A stretch of DNA of 64,000 nt, from the NCBI RefSeq assembly GCF_001418255.1, contig NZ_LIPV01000001.1:186001-250000 (forward strand), read 5' to 3'. A program made the position numbers and the translations under genes. The stretch comes from Thiomonas bhubaneswarensis. Its GTDB lineage: Bacteria > Pseudomonadota > Gammaproteobacteria > Burkholderiales > Burkholderiaceae_C. Positions 8,015-16,575 of the stretch are shown piece by piece. The notes beneath the pieces are model-generated. The model had not been told where the DNA came from, did no database searches, and saw nothing but the letters and a program-made list of their open reading frames with translations. Numbering within the stretch: the first letter of the stretch is position 1; each line of letters opens with the position of its first letter.

Positions 8015-8317
8015 ATGCCCGACACGCCCGAAAAGTCCGACTCTCCGCCAGCGGCGCCGCAGCAGCCCAGGCGTGGCATGAATGTGCAGCTCAGCGGCCT
8101 GCTGGGCATCGTCATCGCCATCGTGGTGCTCGTGGGCATCTTCTCCCTGCTGCGCGAGCGTCTGGTGAACCGGCCCGTGGATGCGCCGCAACTGCAGCTC
8201 GCCAACGACAGCCCCTGCATGGCCGACGGCATCAAGGCGCTGGCGGCCAGCGGCAAGGCCATCACCTACGGCCAGCTAGGCAAGCTGAAGAAGCAATGCG
8301 GGGAAGACGGCGAGTAG
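8015..8317 (+). CDS. Small single-pass membrane protein
   Basis: A 100-residue protein with a Pro-rich N-terminus, one hydrophobic segment near residues 28-46 (GLLGIVIAIVVLVGIF) and a short soluble C-terminal domain with two cysteines (residues 68 and 95). It starts 3 bases after the PEBP gene and is probably translated from the same mRNA. I do not recognise the family. It ends 27 bases before the convergent sensor kinase gene. Confidence 0.72.
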   Translation: MPDTPEKSDSPPAAPQQPRRGMNVQLSGLLGIVIAIVVLVGIFSLLRERLVNRPVDAPQLQLANDSPCMADGIKALAASGKAITYGQLGKLKKQCGEDGE

Positions 8318-8344
8318 CTTCGCAAGGAAACGCTGGGCAAACCA

Positions 8345-9841
8345 TCACGCGCGCCTGAACCGCACCTGCACCCGCAGGCCGCGGCTGCCATGCCCGGCGC
8401 TGGGCGGCTCGCTCAGTGTCACGTCGGCATCGTGCTGGCGGGCGATCTCGCGCACGATGGCCAGCCCCAGGCCGCTGCCTTCGCTGCCGTTGTCGAGAAC
8501 CCGGTAGAACGGCTCGAACACCAGCGCCCGCTCCGCCTCGGGAATGCCGGGGCCGCTGTCGTCGACTTCGAGCAGCACCGCCGCCGGGTGCGGCCCTTCG
8601 CCCGCAACGCCGCGCAAGCGCAGGGTGACACTGCCTCCTGGCGGGGTGTAGGTGATGGCGTTGTGCAGCAGATTCTTGATCAGCTCCTGCAGCAGCAGCG
8701 CATGGCCGCGCACGCGCAGCGGCTGGGGCGGGCTGTCGAATTCCAGTTCGAGCTTCTTGTCCAGCGCCAGCATGGCCAGCTCCTGCATGGCCTCGGCGGC
8801 GGGCTGGCGCAGATCGAGGGGCTCGAACACAGCGCGCGCAACGTCGCCCTGGTTTTCGGCGCGGGTCAGCGCCAGAAGCTGATTGACCAGACGTGTGGTG
8901 CGCTCCACGCTGCAGCCGATCTGCCGCAGGCTGGCGCGCAGTTCCTCGGGGTCGGTCTCGCGCTGCGCCAGTTCGGCCTGCATGCGCAACCCGGCCAGCG
9001 GCGTCTTGATCTGGTGGGCCGCATCGGCGACAAAACGCTTTTGCGTCAGCAAGGACTGCTGCAGGCGCGCGAACAGGCTGTTGATCGATTCGACCAGGGG
9101 TGCGATTTCCTCGGGGGCCTCGCGTTCGTCGATCGGGCTGATGTCGTCGGCGCGCCGCCTGCGGATGCGCGCCTGCAGCTCGTTGAGCGGTGCAATGCCC
9201 TGCCCCAGCCCGAACCAGACCAGCAGGATGAAGATGGGCACCACCACGAATTGCGGCAGGATGACGCCTTGCACGATGTCGCGCGCCAGCCGGGTGCGGG
9301 CGTCCATGCTCTGCGCCACCTGCACCAGCACCGGCCCCGCGCGGGCCTGCCCGGGTGCCTCAGGCGGCCAGGTCCAGGCCGCGGCCAGCCTCACGGCGTG
9401 ACCGCCGATCTCGCCATCGCGCCACACCACCGCCAGCGCCGCAGAAGCATGGCTCGGCGGCAACAGCGCCGGTAACGGTAGACCGGCCGCGCCCGCCAGC
9501 AGCGTGCCCGAGGCACCGCGCACCTGATAGCCCACGATGCCCCCGGCGGGCGGATTCTGCAGCGTCTGCTGCCACAGGGCCGACCGCACCGCGCCCTGCG
9601 CGCCCTGCGTCTGAACCTGAGCGGCGAGCTGCCGCAGGGTGTGTTCCAGCGCGGCGTCGTAAGGCTTGGCGGCAATGGCCTGCGCCACGAGGTATGTGAT
9701 GCCGATCGACAGCGGCCACAGCAGCAGCATCGGGGCGAGCATCCAGTCGAGAATCTCGCCGAACAGCGAGCGCGCATGCCGCCTGCGCCCCTGCCCGCCT
9801 TCCCGCCGGGGCGGGTTGTCCGCCGCAGGGGTTTCAGGCAT
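8345..9841 (-). CDS. Two-component sensor histidine kinase, TctE/QseC type
   Basis: A 498-residue inner-membrane kinase. TM1 is near residues 34-54, a periplasmic region of about 140 residues follows, and TM2 is near 195-213. The H-box has the phospho-accepting His at 276 (AAHQIKTPL), the N-box Asn is at 394, and DDSGPG (427-432) and GSGLGL (455-460) complete the ATP site. The N-terminal part resembles the 2CSK_N domain of TctE sensors. ATG at 9841 overlaps the response-regulator stop by 8 bases, which indicates coupled translation. No target transport operon is adjacent, so the signal is unknown. Confidence 0.92.
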   Translation of the reverse strand: MPETPAADNPPRREGGQGRRRHARSLFGEILDWMLAPMLLLWPLSIGITYLVAQAIAAKPYDAALEHTLRQLAAQVQTQGAQGAVRSALWQQTLQNPPAGGIVGYQVRGASGTLLAGAAGLPLPALLPPSHASAALAVVWRDGEIGGHAVRLAAAWTWPPEAPGQARAGPVLVQVAQSMDARTRLARDIVQGVILPQFVVVPIFILLVWFGLGQGIAPLNELQARIRRRRADDISPIDEREAPEEIAPLVESINSLFARLQQSLLTQKRFVADAAHQIKTPLAGLRMQAELAQRETDPEELRASLRQIGCSVERTTRLVNQLLALTRAENQGDVARAVFEPLDLRQPAAEAMQELAMLALDKKLELEFDSPPQPLRVRGHALLLQELIKNLLHNAITYTPPGGSVTLRLRGVAGEGPHPAAVLLEVDDSGPGIPEAERALVFEPFYRVLDNGSEGSGLGLAIVREIARQHDADVTLSEPPSAGHGSRGLRVQVRFRRA

Positions 9842-10544
9842 CGGGACGGGCGGCCTCGGTAGCCGCCGAAGTCGACGGGGCGATCTTCTCCAGGCAGTAG
9901 CCCAGACCGCGCACCGTGGCGATGCGCACCGGCCCCACCTCGATCTTCTTGCGCAGGCGGTGCACATAGACCTCGATGGCGTTGGTGCTCACCTCTTCGC
10001 CCCAGACGCACAGATGCTCGACGAGCTGATCCTTGCTCACCAGGCGGCCTGCGCGCTGCAGCAGCACTTCGAGCAAGGTGAGCTCGCGCGCCGAAAGCTC
10101 CACCACATGGCCGTCGAGCGTGACCACGCGGCCGGTGGTGTCGTACTGCAAAGGGCCATGCTGGATGATGGCGCTAGCCCCGCCCATGCCCCGGCGCGCC
10201 AGCGCCCGCACCCGCGCTTCGAGTTCCTGCAGCGCGAACGGTTTGGCCATGTAGTCGTCGGCGCCCAGATCGAGTCCGCGCACCTTGTCTTCCACGCTGT
10301 CGGCGGCGGTGAGGATGAGCACCGGCACGGTGGTGCCGCGGGCGCGCAGTTTGCGCAGCACCTCGAAGCCCGACAGCCGCGGCAGCCCCAGGTCGAGAAT
10401 CAGCAGATCGAAGGAACTCGATTGCAGCGCCGCGTCGGCACTGTTGCCGTCGGCCACCTGATCGACCGCATAGCCCAGCGCACGCAGCGAACGCAGCAGG
10501 CCGTCGGCCAAGACCCGGTCATCTTCGGCAATCAGTATCCGCAT
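9834..10544 (-). CDS. OmpR-family response regulator
   Basis: A 236-residue DNA-binding regulator. The receiver domain has acidic residues at 8-9, the phospho-accepting Asp at 51 and Lys at 101. A winged-helix output domain of the OmpR/PhoB type spans about 130-225, with the recognition segment NAIEVYVHRLRKK. It is the first gene of the pair with the sensor kinase, whose start codon it overlaps. It is closest to the TctD/QseB group. The 269 bases upstream, towards the K+ channel gene, hold no recognisable gene. Confidence 0.93.
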   Translation of the reverse strand: MRILIAEDDRVLADGLLRSLRALGYAVDQVADGNSADAALQSSSFDLLILDLGLPRLSGFEVLRKLRARGTTVPVLILTAADSVEDKVRGLDLGADDYMAKPFALQELEARVRALARRGMGGASAIIQHGPLQYDTTGRVVTLDGHVVELSARELTLLEVLLQRAGRLVSKDQLVEHLCVWGEEVSTNAIEVYVHRLRKKIEVGPVRIATVRGLGYCLEKIAPSTSAATEAARPDA

Positions 10545-10813
10545 GCACGTCCCCTTGTTGTGCTCTGCGCCGTGAGCGCGTCTGGCGCGATCCGGCGATT
10601 TGGTGCGGATTCTAGGAGTCTGTCTGGCACGGGGCGCGGAAAGCGAAAAATGGGCATGCGGTTGCCATGCGGCGGCGGATTTGCAGCCCGCAAGCCTGCG
10701 CTATGGGGCAAAAAGCCTCTGCCGCAGGGTGCCGCAGGGCCGTTTTGCAGCCCGCGATCCTCAAGTCTGAAGACTCCAGAGAGCCTGAGGCGGCAGCGAG
10801 GCGAGCGTCTCCC

Positions 10814-12070
10814 TCAACACTCCTCTGACTTGCCCTGCAACAGGTCGTTGATCAACGCGTTGTCGATCGGCTCGCCCAGCAGGCTTCGGGCAAGCAACTC
10901 GCCGCCCAGCAATTGGGGCGCGAACATCATGTCCGGCTGGACACGACGAATCTTGGCCACGTTGCGCGCATCCTGCACCGCGGCCACGGTGCGCACCGAG
11001 GGCGCCAATTCCTTGACCGCAAGCACGATGAAAGCGTTGTCGGCGTCGTCGTCGCGCAGCACGAGCACGGCGCGCGCCTGCGGCACCCCGGCCTGTTGCA
11101 GGGTCTGAGACCGTGAGGGATCGCCGACCACCATGTCGATGTCCTCCGGGTAGGGGCTCGCCATGCCCTCGGGAAGAATGACCGTCGTCGGCACGGCGCG
11201 CGCCTTCAGCGATTGCTGCAAGGCCTGCGCCAGAGCCGAAGCGCCGACGATCACCACATGATGACGACGTGAGGCGTGATGCATACGTTTCTCCAGAGTG
11301 CGTTTGAGGCTGCCGCCGATCAAGGGGCCGACGACGACCGACAGCGTGGTGGCGAACACCGTGATGCCCAGCACGATGAGCGATACGGTGAACAGGCGCG
11401 CCGGATCGGTCTTGGGCACCACATCCCCATAGCCCACGGTGGACATGGTGACGACCGAGAAATAAAGCGCCTGGGTCAGCGTGCGGATGGGCGGCGCAAA
11501 CCCCTCGCCGAACCACAGAGAGCCGAACAATGCATAGATCAGCAGACTGCCCACGCCGAGAAGGGCGAACAGCGAGCTGGTGGCGACGCTGGAGCGATTG
11601 AAGCGCCGCGCCCACACCATGAGCACGACGATGAGCAGCGCGGCGAGGAAAAACACCGTGTCGAGGTGACGAGTCGTCCACAGCGCCAGGCCACCGACCA
11701 GCAGGGACAGGATGAGGGTCATGGCCCAGGCCAGACGGGCGCGCAGCAGCAGCCCGACGCCCATGAGAAGCAGACCCGCGCCGAGCAGAACGGGCGGGAA
11801 GGCGGCAAACTGCCCGAGCTGTGCGAGACCCTGCGCTCCTGAGTGCCAGACCAGCAACAGCGTGGCCATCAACCTGTGCGCACTCGGTTCGATCAGCAAA
11901 ACGGCAGAAATGACGGCCAGCAGGGCGGCAAGCCATGGCGGGCCTTGCCGGTCGATGAGCCCCCGGATCTGTCGCAGCAGGGTTTTCCATCGTGCCAGGC
12001 CACCCGGCCCGCGCGCAGCGCCTTTCCGAGGCGCTCCAGGCGCACTGCGGTCAGGGTGGGGCCTGCTCAC
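10814..12070 (-). CDS. Kch-like potassium channel with RCK/TrkA-N domain
   Basis: A 418-residue inner-membrane protein. Several hydrophobic segments lie between residues 45 and 185, the K+ selectivity filter TVGYGD is at 211-216 and a pore-lining helix follows. The cytoplasmic part from about residue 272 (HHVVIVGASALAQAL) is a nucleotide-binding RCK domain. Length and order match E. coli Kch. The GTG start at 12070 overlaps the TGA of the upstream MscS gene by 4 bases (GTGA), so translation is coupled. It is the last gene of the osmolyte/channel operon and fits a role in K+ movement during osmotic change. Confidence 0.88.
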   Translation of the reverse strand: MSRPHPDRSAPGAPRKGAARGPGGLARWKTLLRQIRGLIDRQGPPWLAALLAVISAVLLIEPSAHRLMATLLLVWHSGAQGLAQLGQFAAFPPVLLGAGLLLMGVGLLLRARLAWAMTLILSLLVGGLALWTTRHLDTVFFLAALLIVVLMVWARRFNRSSVATSSLFALLGVGSLLIYALFGSLWFGEGFAPPIRTLTQALYFSVVTMSTVGYGDVVPKTDPARLFTVSLIVLGITVFATTLSVVVGPLIGGSLKRTLEKRMHHASRRHHVVIVGASALAQALQQSLKARAVPTTVILPEGMASPYPEDIDMVVGDPSRSQTLQQAGVPQARAVLVLRDDDADNAFIVLAVKELAPSVRTVAAVQDARNVAKIRRVQPDMMFAPQLLGGELLARSLLGEPIDNALINDLLQGKSEEC

Positions 12071-13188
12071 GAGCTTGCCTCTTGCACGAGTTGCTTCATG
12101 CTTTCAAGCGGGCTGGCGGCCGCGGTGGACGGTGCGAACTGCAAATGCACCATGCGCGTGGGGAAGGCAAACTCCACGCCGAGGGCGGAGCAGCCGCGCA
12201 TGAGCCCGAGGTTGATCGCCTGCTGGGTGGTCATGTAGGCGGTGTAGTCGGCAGTCTTCATCCAGTACACCACCTCGAAATTCAGACTGGAATCGCCGAA
12301 ATCCTTGAAATGCGCGCGGTCGAATCGGGCGTCAGCCTGCGCGTCGATCACCTCCTTGACCATGCCCGGGATCTTTTCCAGGGTGTCGGGCGGTGTGTCG
12401 TACGTCACGCCCAAGGCGAACACGATGCGCCGCTCCTGCATGAACTTGTAGTTGCGCAACCTCGCCTTGGTCAGATCCGTGTTGGAGAACACCACGATTT
12501 CGCCGCTGATGGAGCGGATGCGGGTGGTCTTCAGGCCGATGTTCTCGACCGTGCCGGAGAAGTTGTCGACGACGACGAAGTGGCCGATCTGAAAGGGCTT
12601 GTCGAGCACGATGGACAGGCTGGAAAACAGGTCACCCAGAATGTTCTGCAGCGCCAGGCCCACGGCGATGCCGCCCACGCCCAGACCGGCCAGCAGGGTG
12701 GTGACGTTGAACCCGAGGTTGTCGAGCAGCAGCAGAAAAACCAGCGACCACAGCACCAGCCGGGCGATGAAACTCATCGCCGCCAGGCCGGTGGCCGTTT
12801 CGGGGTCGTGGGCGATCGCCCGCTCGCGCGAAGTGCGAATCCAGAAATCGAGGAAGCGCGACACCCACAATCCGACCTGCACAAACAGCCCCACGGCGGC
12901 CAGGCCGATAAGCCACTTGGCGGTCACCGCAGGCAGCGTCAGGTTCTGCACTGCAGGGTAGAGGCCTACCAGAACGGCCAGCGGCAGCCGCGTGCCCTTC
13001 AGGGCATCGACCAGCGCGTCGTCCCAACGGTTGTTCGTGCGCGAGGCAAAGGCGCTCAGCCATGCGATCAGAATGGGTTTGACGCTGGCCACCACCACGA
13101 CCACCAGCGCCATCCAGCCCAGCGCCATCAGCCAGTTCATCAGAGGATTGCCCAGAAGGGAAAGGGACAGCCATGCGCTCAGACTCAT
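12067..13188 (-). CDS. MscS-family mechanosensitive channel (second of two)
   Basis: A 373-residue channel protein. It has four or five hydrophobic segments, then the pore-helix/beta-domain region of MscS (GVGGIAVGLALQNILGD near residues 170-186) and a cytoplasmic alpha/beta domain. ATG at 13188 is chosen: AAAGGC precedes it and it leaves a 25-base gap after the preceding gene, whereas the in-frame start 60 bases further upstream would overlap that gene. It presumably releases small solutes on hypo-osmotic shock, which complements glucosylglycerol synthesis by the genes upstream. Confidence 0.9.
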   Translation of the reverse strand: MSLSAWLSLSLLGNPLMNWLMALGWMALVVVVVASVKPILIAWLSAFASRTNNRWDDALVDALKGTRLPLAVLVGLYPAVQNLTLPAVTAKWLIGLAAVGLFVQVGLWVSRFLDFWIRTSRERAIAHDPETATGLAAMSFIARLVLWSLVFLLLLDNLGFNVTTLLAGLGVGGIAVGLALQNILGDLFSSLSIVLDKPFQIGHFVVVDNFSGTVENIGLKTTRIRSISGEIVVFSNTDLTKARLRNYKFMQERRIVFALGVTYDTPPDTLEKIPGMVKEVIDAQADARFDRAHFKDFGDSSLNFEVVYWMKTADYTAYMTTQQAINLGLMRGCSALGVEFAFPTRMVHLQFAPSTAAASPLESMKQLVQEASS

Positions 13189-13213
13189 ATCGCAGCCTTT
13201 CTCAAGTGACGCT

Positions 13214-14359
13214 TCAAGAAGAAAACGGGTCGCGGCCACCTGCCGCATGCTCGTGCCATTGCACGCGACGGCGCGGCAGATGCTGCGGCTGGGCCTTTTG
13301 CATGTAGGCGATCAGGCCTTCGCGGATACGGCAGCGCAGCTCCCAGGCACGTGCCGAATTGGCCGCGCTGACCAGAAAGCGCACCTGCACCGCAGTCTCG
13401 GTGGTGTCGGTGACATGCACCAGTGCCAAACGTCCATCCCAGTCGGGATCGGCCGCGCACAGCCGCTTGAGTTCGTCGCGCAGCGCCTCGATCGGCGTGG
13501 CATAGTCCACCCACAGAAACACCGTGCCCAGCAGGCTGGCGCTGGTGCGCGTCCAGTTCTGGAACGGGTGTTCGATGAACCATTGCAGCGGCAGGATCAG
13601 ACGTCGGTCGTCCCACACGCGGAAGACCACATAGGTGCCGGTGATCTCTTCCACACGCCCCCACTCGCCCTCGACGATGAGCACGTCGTTGATTCGGATC
13701 GGCTCGGTCATCGCAATCTGCAGACCGGCGAGCAGATTGCTCAGCACCGGGCGCGCGGCGAAACCCACGACCAGACCGGCGATGCCCGCCGAGGCCAGCA
13801 GGCTGGCGCCGATCTGCCGCACGTCGGGAATGCTCATCAGCGCCACAGAAAGACCGACGAGCAGGATGAGAAAACTCAGCACCCGCGTGAGCACCCGCGC
13901 CCGGGTAAGCAGGCCGCGGACCTCCAGATTGGCGTCGAGCAGGTTGGGGTCGTCAGGTAGTTGCAGCCCGCCGCGTCGCAGCACCACCAGTTCGCCACCG
14001 GCGCGGATCACGCGCATGGCCAGCCAGGTAAGCGCGGCAATCAGGCTGAGGTGCAAGGCCTGAACGATCCAGGACCAGCCATCCAGCCGGTTGTGCAGCA
14101 GGCCCACGTCGATGCGCAGCGCCAGCAGCAGCCAGGCCAGGCGCAGCGGCGTGCGCACGCGCAGAAACAGGAATGGACCGTTTCCGTCCGGCCCACCGCT
14201 CTTGACCAGCAGGCGCGTGACCAGCAAGTACACGGGTGCCGCCAGCAGCGTGACGGCGAGCGCCAACGCCTCTGGCGGATGAGCGGACACCGAGTGCCGC
14301 AACACCGCCCAGCTCAGGTTCAGATCGTCGATCATCGTCGATGACGCACCGCCTGTCAC
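13214..14359 (-). CDS. MscS-family mechanosensitive channel (first of two)
   Basis: A 381-residue membrane protein with about five hydrophobic segments and the MscS pore/beta domain (SAGIAGLVVGFAARPVLSNLL near residues 190-210), then the cytoplasmic domain and a basic tail. It is only distantly similar to the neighbouring MscS protein, so the pair is not a recent duplication. The GTG start at 14359 overlaps the stop of ggpS by 4 bases (GTGA). An ATG at 14335 is an alternative. The arrangement puts channel synthesis under translational coupling to osmolyte synthesis. Confidence 0.88.
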   Translation of the reverse strand: MTGGASSTMIDDLNLSWAVLRHSVSAHPPEALALAVTLLAAPVYLLVTRLLVKSGGPDGNGPFLFLRVRTPLRLAWLLLALRIDVGLLHNRLDGWSWIVQALHLSLIAALTWLAMRVIRAGGELVVLRRGGLQLPDDPNLLDANLEVRGLLTRARVLTRVLSFLILLVGLSVALMSIPDVRQIGASLLASAGIAGLVVGFAARPVLSNLLAGLQIAMTEPIRINDVLIVEGEWGRVEEITGTYVVFRVWDDRRLILPLQWFIEHPFQNWTRTSASLLGTVFLWVDYATPIEALRDELKRLCAADPDWDGRLALVHVTDTTETAVQVRFLVSAANSARAWELRCRIREGLIAYMQKAQPQHLPRRRVQWHEHAAGGRDPFSS

Positions 14360-15837
14360 TCGGCCCGCAACTGCGCGAACAGTTCAAGCACGTGGCCGGT
14401 CCAATGGGTGATGTCGTAACGGCTGATGAGCGCATCCATGCGCTGCATGCGCTCGCGCTGCTCCTGGGGTGGCATGTCGAGCGCGCGGTCGATCGCGTCG
14501 TCCATCTGGCTGAGGCTGTAGGGGTTGACCAGCACGGCGTCCTGCAGCTCCACGGCCGCACCGGCGAACTCCGACAGCACCAGCACGCCGCTCTCGTTCA
14601 CGTGCGCGGCGATGAACTCCTTGGCCACCAGGTTCAGGCCGTCGCGCAACGGGGTGATCCAGCAGATGTCGGCGGCGCGGTAATAGCTCAGCGTCTCCTC
14701 GAAGGTCAGGGGAGTGGTAGACAACAGGATGGGCGTCCAGGTGAGCGAGCCGTGATGGCCGTTGATGCGGCCGACGAGCTGCTCGATGGCCTGCTGCGCC
14801 CGTTTGTAGACCCGCATGCCGTCGGCCGCGGCCACCGCCGTCACCAGCAGCCGGACCTTGCCGTGCAACTCGGGACGACGCACCAGCAGGCGCTCGAAGG
14901 CCAGCAGCATTTCGCGCGTGCCCTTGGCATAGTCCACCCGGCCGATCGACACGATCACGGTCTGACCGCCCATTTCGCGGCGAATGTGGGCCACCCGCGC
15001 CAGGTTGTCGGGCTTTTGCACCGTGCTGCGGATGAGGTCGGCATGGGTGCCGATGGGAAAGGCGTCGACACGCACCCGACGCCCGCCCACGGTGATCGAC
15101 ACCGGCGTGACCGGCTCGGACAGCGCGGTGCCGGTGGCCTGCAGTTCCGGATACACCTTGCGCTCGACCAGATGCTCGACTTTGCGCAGTGACTGCACCA
15201 ACGCCGCGAAGTTGCGGGCGTAGCGCGGTACGTGAAAGCCCACCAGATCGCAATCGAGCAGCGAGGCCAGGATTTCATCGCGCCAGGGCAGGATGTTGAA
15301 CACATCGGGCGCGGGAAACGGCGTGTGGTGGAAAAAGGCGATCTTCACATCCGGACGCATCTGCCGCACCATGCCGGGCACCAGCCACAGGTTGTAGTCG
15401 TGCACCCAGATCACCGCCCCGGGCGCGGCCTCGGCGCACGCGGCTTCGGCGAACAGGCGGTTGACCTCGCGGAACACGGCCCACTGGCAGTTCTCGGTCG
15501 AGTACAGGGAGGGAAAGCTGTTGAGGATCGGCCACAGCGCCTCTTTCGAGACCACGTGATAGAACTGGTTGATCTGCTCGGGCGTGAGCGGCAGACGCAC
15601 CACTTCGTAGCTGCCATAACTGTCGTTCACCGTGATGCGACGCTCGAACTTCGGCAGCTTGCCCGCGGGCGATTTTTTCCACGCCACCCAGCTCGCCCGG
15701 TCGACCTGACCGATGAAGCCCTTGAGGGCCGGCACGATACCGTTGGGGCTCTTGTTTTCCTTCAGGACGGTCTTGCCGTCCTCGCTGTGTTCCTCATACG
15801 GCTGTCTGTGATAGACGATGACCAGAGATGAAGCCAT
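14356..15837 (-). CDS. ggpS: Glucosylglycerol-phosphate synthase
   Basis: A 493-residue GT20-family glycosyltransferase that should condense ADP-glucose with glycerol-3-phosphate to glucosylglycerol-phosphate. It resembles cyanobacterial GgpS more than OtsA: it begins [12 protein letters not shown] and has [33 protein letters not shown] and [11 protein letters not shown] in the same order. The OtsA-like phosphate-binding segment is present as GRVDYAKGT near residue 300. GGGGGA lies before the ATG, inside the end of the phosphatase gene. The flanking glycerol-3-phosphate dehydrogenase and HAD phosphatase genes support this over trehalose-6-phosphate synthase. Resemblance is judged from memory of the family; an assay would settle the acceptor. 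Confidence 0.88.
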   Translation of the reverse strand: MASSLVIVYHRQPYEEHSEDGKTVLKENKSPNGIVPALKGFIGQVDRASWVAWKKSPAGKLPKFERRITVNDSYGSYEVVRLPLTPEQINQFYHVVSKEALWPILNSFPSLYSTENCQWAVFREVNRLFAEAACAEAAPGAVIWVHDYNLWLVPGMVRQMRPDVKIAFFHHTPFPAPDVFNILPWRDEILASLLDCDLVGFHVPRYARNFAALVQSLRKVEHLVERKVYPELQATGTALSEPVTPVSITVGGRRVRVDAFPIGTHADLIRSTVQKPDNLARVAHIRREMGGQTVIVSIGRVDYAKGTREMLLAFERLLVRRPELHGKVRLLVTAVAAADGMRVYKRAQQAIEQLVGRINGHHGSLTWTPILLSTTPLTFEETLSYYRAADICWITPLRDGLNLVAKEFIAAHVNESGVLVLSEFAGAAVELQDAVLVNPYSLSQMDDAIDRALDMPPQEQRERMQRMDALISRYDITHWTGHVLELFAQLRAE

Positions 15838-16564
15838 TGAAATCCCCCTGTTGATGAAATCGCTGCAGGGCGTCGAGCACCCCGGCAGCCCCCGGTTGCG
15901 CGCTGCGATAGACGTTGCGATGCGGCGTGATGGCCTGCTCCAGCCCCGCTTCGCGGTTGCTCACGGCCACGCCAGTCAATCCGGTCTGGAACATCGAGAG
16001 GTCGTTGAGCGTGTCGCCAGCCACCAGGGTGCGGTGCTCGGGCAGACCCAGTGCGGCCAGGGTGCGCAGCAGCGTCGAACCCTTCTGCACGCCGTGGGGC
16101 AGCACGTCGAAGTACTGGTTGTCCGACATCAGGGTGTCGAAACCGAGCTGCCGCAACTGGCTCGCCGCCACCTGCGCCGCCGGAGCGTGGCCATAGAAGT
16201 AGGAACGGCGGCGCCCACCGTGATGCGGCTGGGGCTGCAGGGTCGGGTGCCGGGCGACGATGGCCTCGATCTGCCGCAGCGCGTCAGCAGGCCAGGCCGC
16301 GTCGAGCCAGCGATCGAGCGCGGGAAGGGGCGCGAAATCCACGCCGGTGGCCACGCTGGTGCCGACATCGCCGATCACATGATCGGGCTGCACGGGCAAT
16401 TCGCGCGCGAGCTGGCGCATGAAGTCGAGCCCGCGGCCGCTCACGAAAATCAGCACGATCTCGCTGCGACGCTGCGCGATCCACGCGTACAGCGCCGCCC
16501 GCTGCGCCTCGCTGCCGCCGAGAAAGGTGCCATCCAGATCGGTGGCCAGAATCGTCTTCGGCAT
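15794..16564 (-). CDS. HAD-type sugar phosphatase, probable glucosylglycerol-phosphate phosphatase
   Basis: A 256-residue HAD-superfamily hydrolase of the sucrose-phosphatase/trehalose-phosphatase type. The nucleophile motif DLDGTF is near residue 9, motif II is FVSGRG near residue 45, and GDTLND near residue 190 is the Mg2+ site. ATG at 16564 is chosen because GGGAGGT lies 4 bases upstream; an ATG at 16579 overlaps the gpsA stop but lacks that spacing. Its last 44 bases overlap ggpS in another frame. Some proteobacteria have phosphatase and synthase as one fused protein; here they are separate. It should remove the phosphate to yield glucosylglycerol. Confidence 0.82.
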   Translation of the reverse strand: MPKTILATDLDGTFLGGSEAQRAALYAWIAQRRSEIVLIFVSGRGLDFMRQLARELPVQPDHVIGDVGTSVATGVDFAPLPALDRWLDAAWPADALRQIEAIVARHPTLQPQPHHGGRRRSYFYGHAPAAQVAASQLRQLGFDTLMSDNQYFDVLPHGVQKGSTLLRTLAALGLPEHRTLVAGDTLNDLSMFQTGLTGVAVSNREAGLEQAITPHRNVYRSAQPGAAGVLDALQRFHQQGDFNGFISGHRLSQTAV

Positions 16565-16575
16565 CTGCACCTCCC

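Noticed and set aside
10545-10813. Possible small gene or RNA between the response regulator and the K+ channel gene
   Set aside because: No frame has coding character or a ribosome site; TTGCAGCCCGC occurs twice but without larger structure.
14356-15837. Trehalose-6-phosphate synthase (OtsA) as the name for the GT20 gene
   Set aside because: The N-terminus and internal motifs resemble GgpS, and the linked genes make and use glycerol-3-phosphate; no trehalose gene is nearby.
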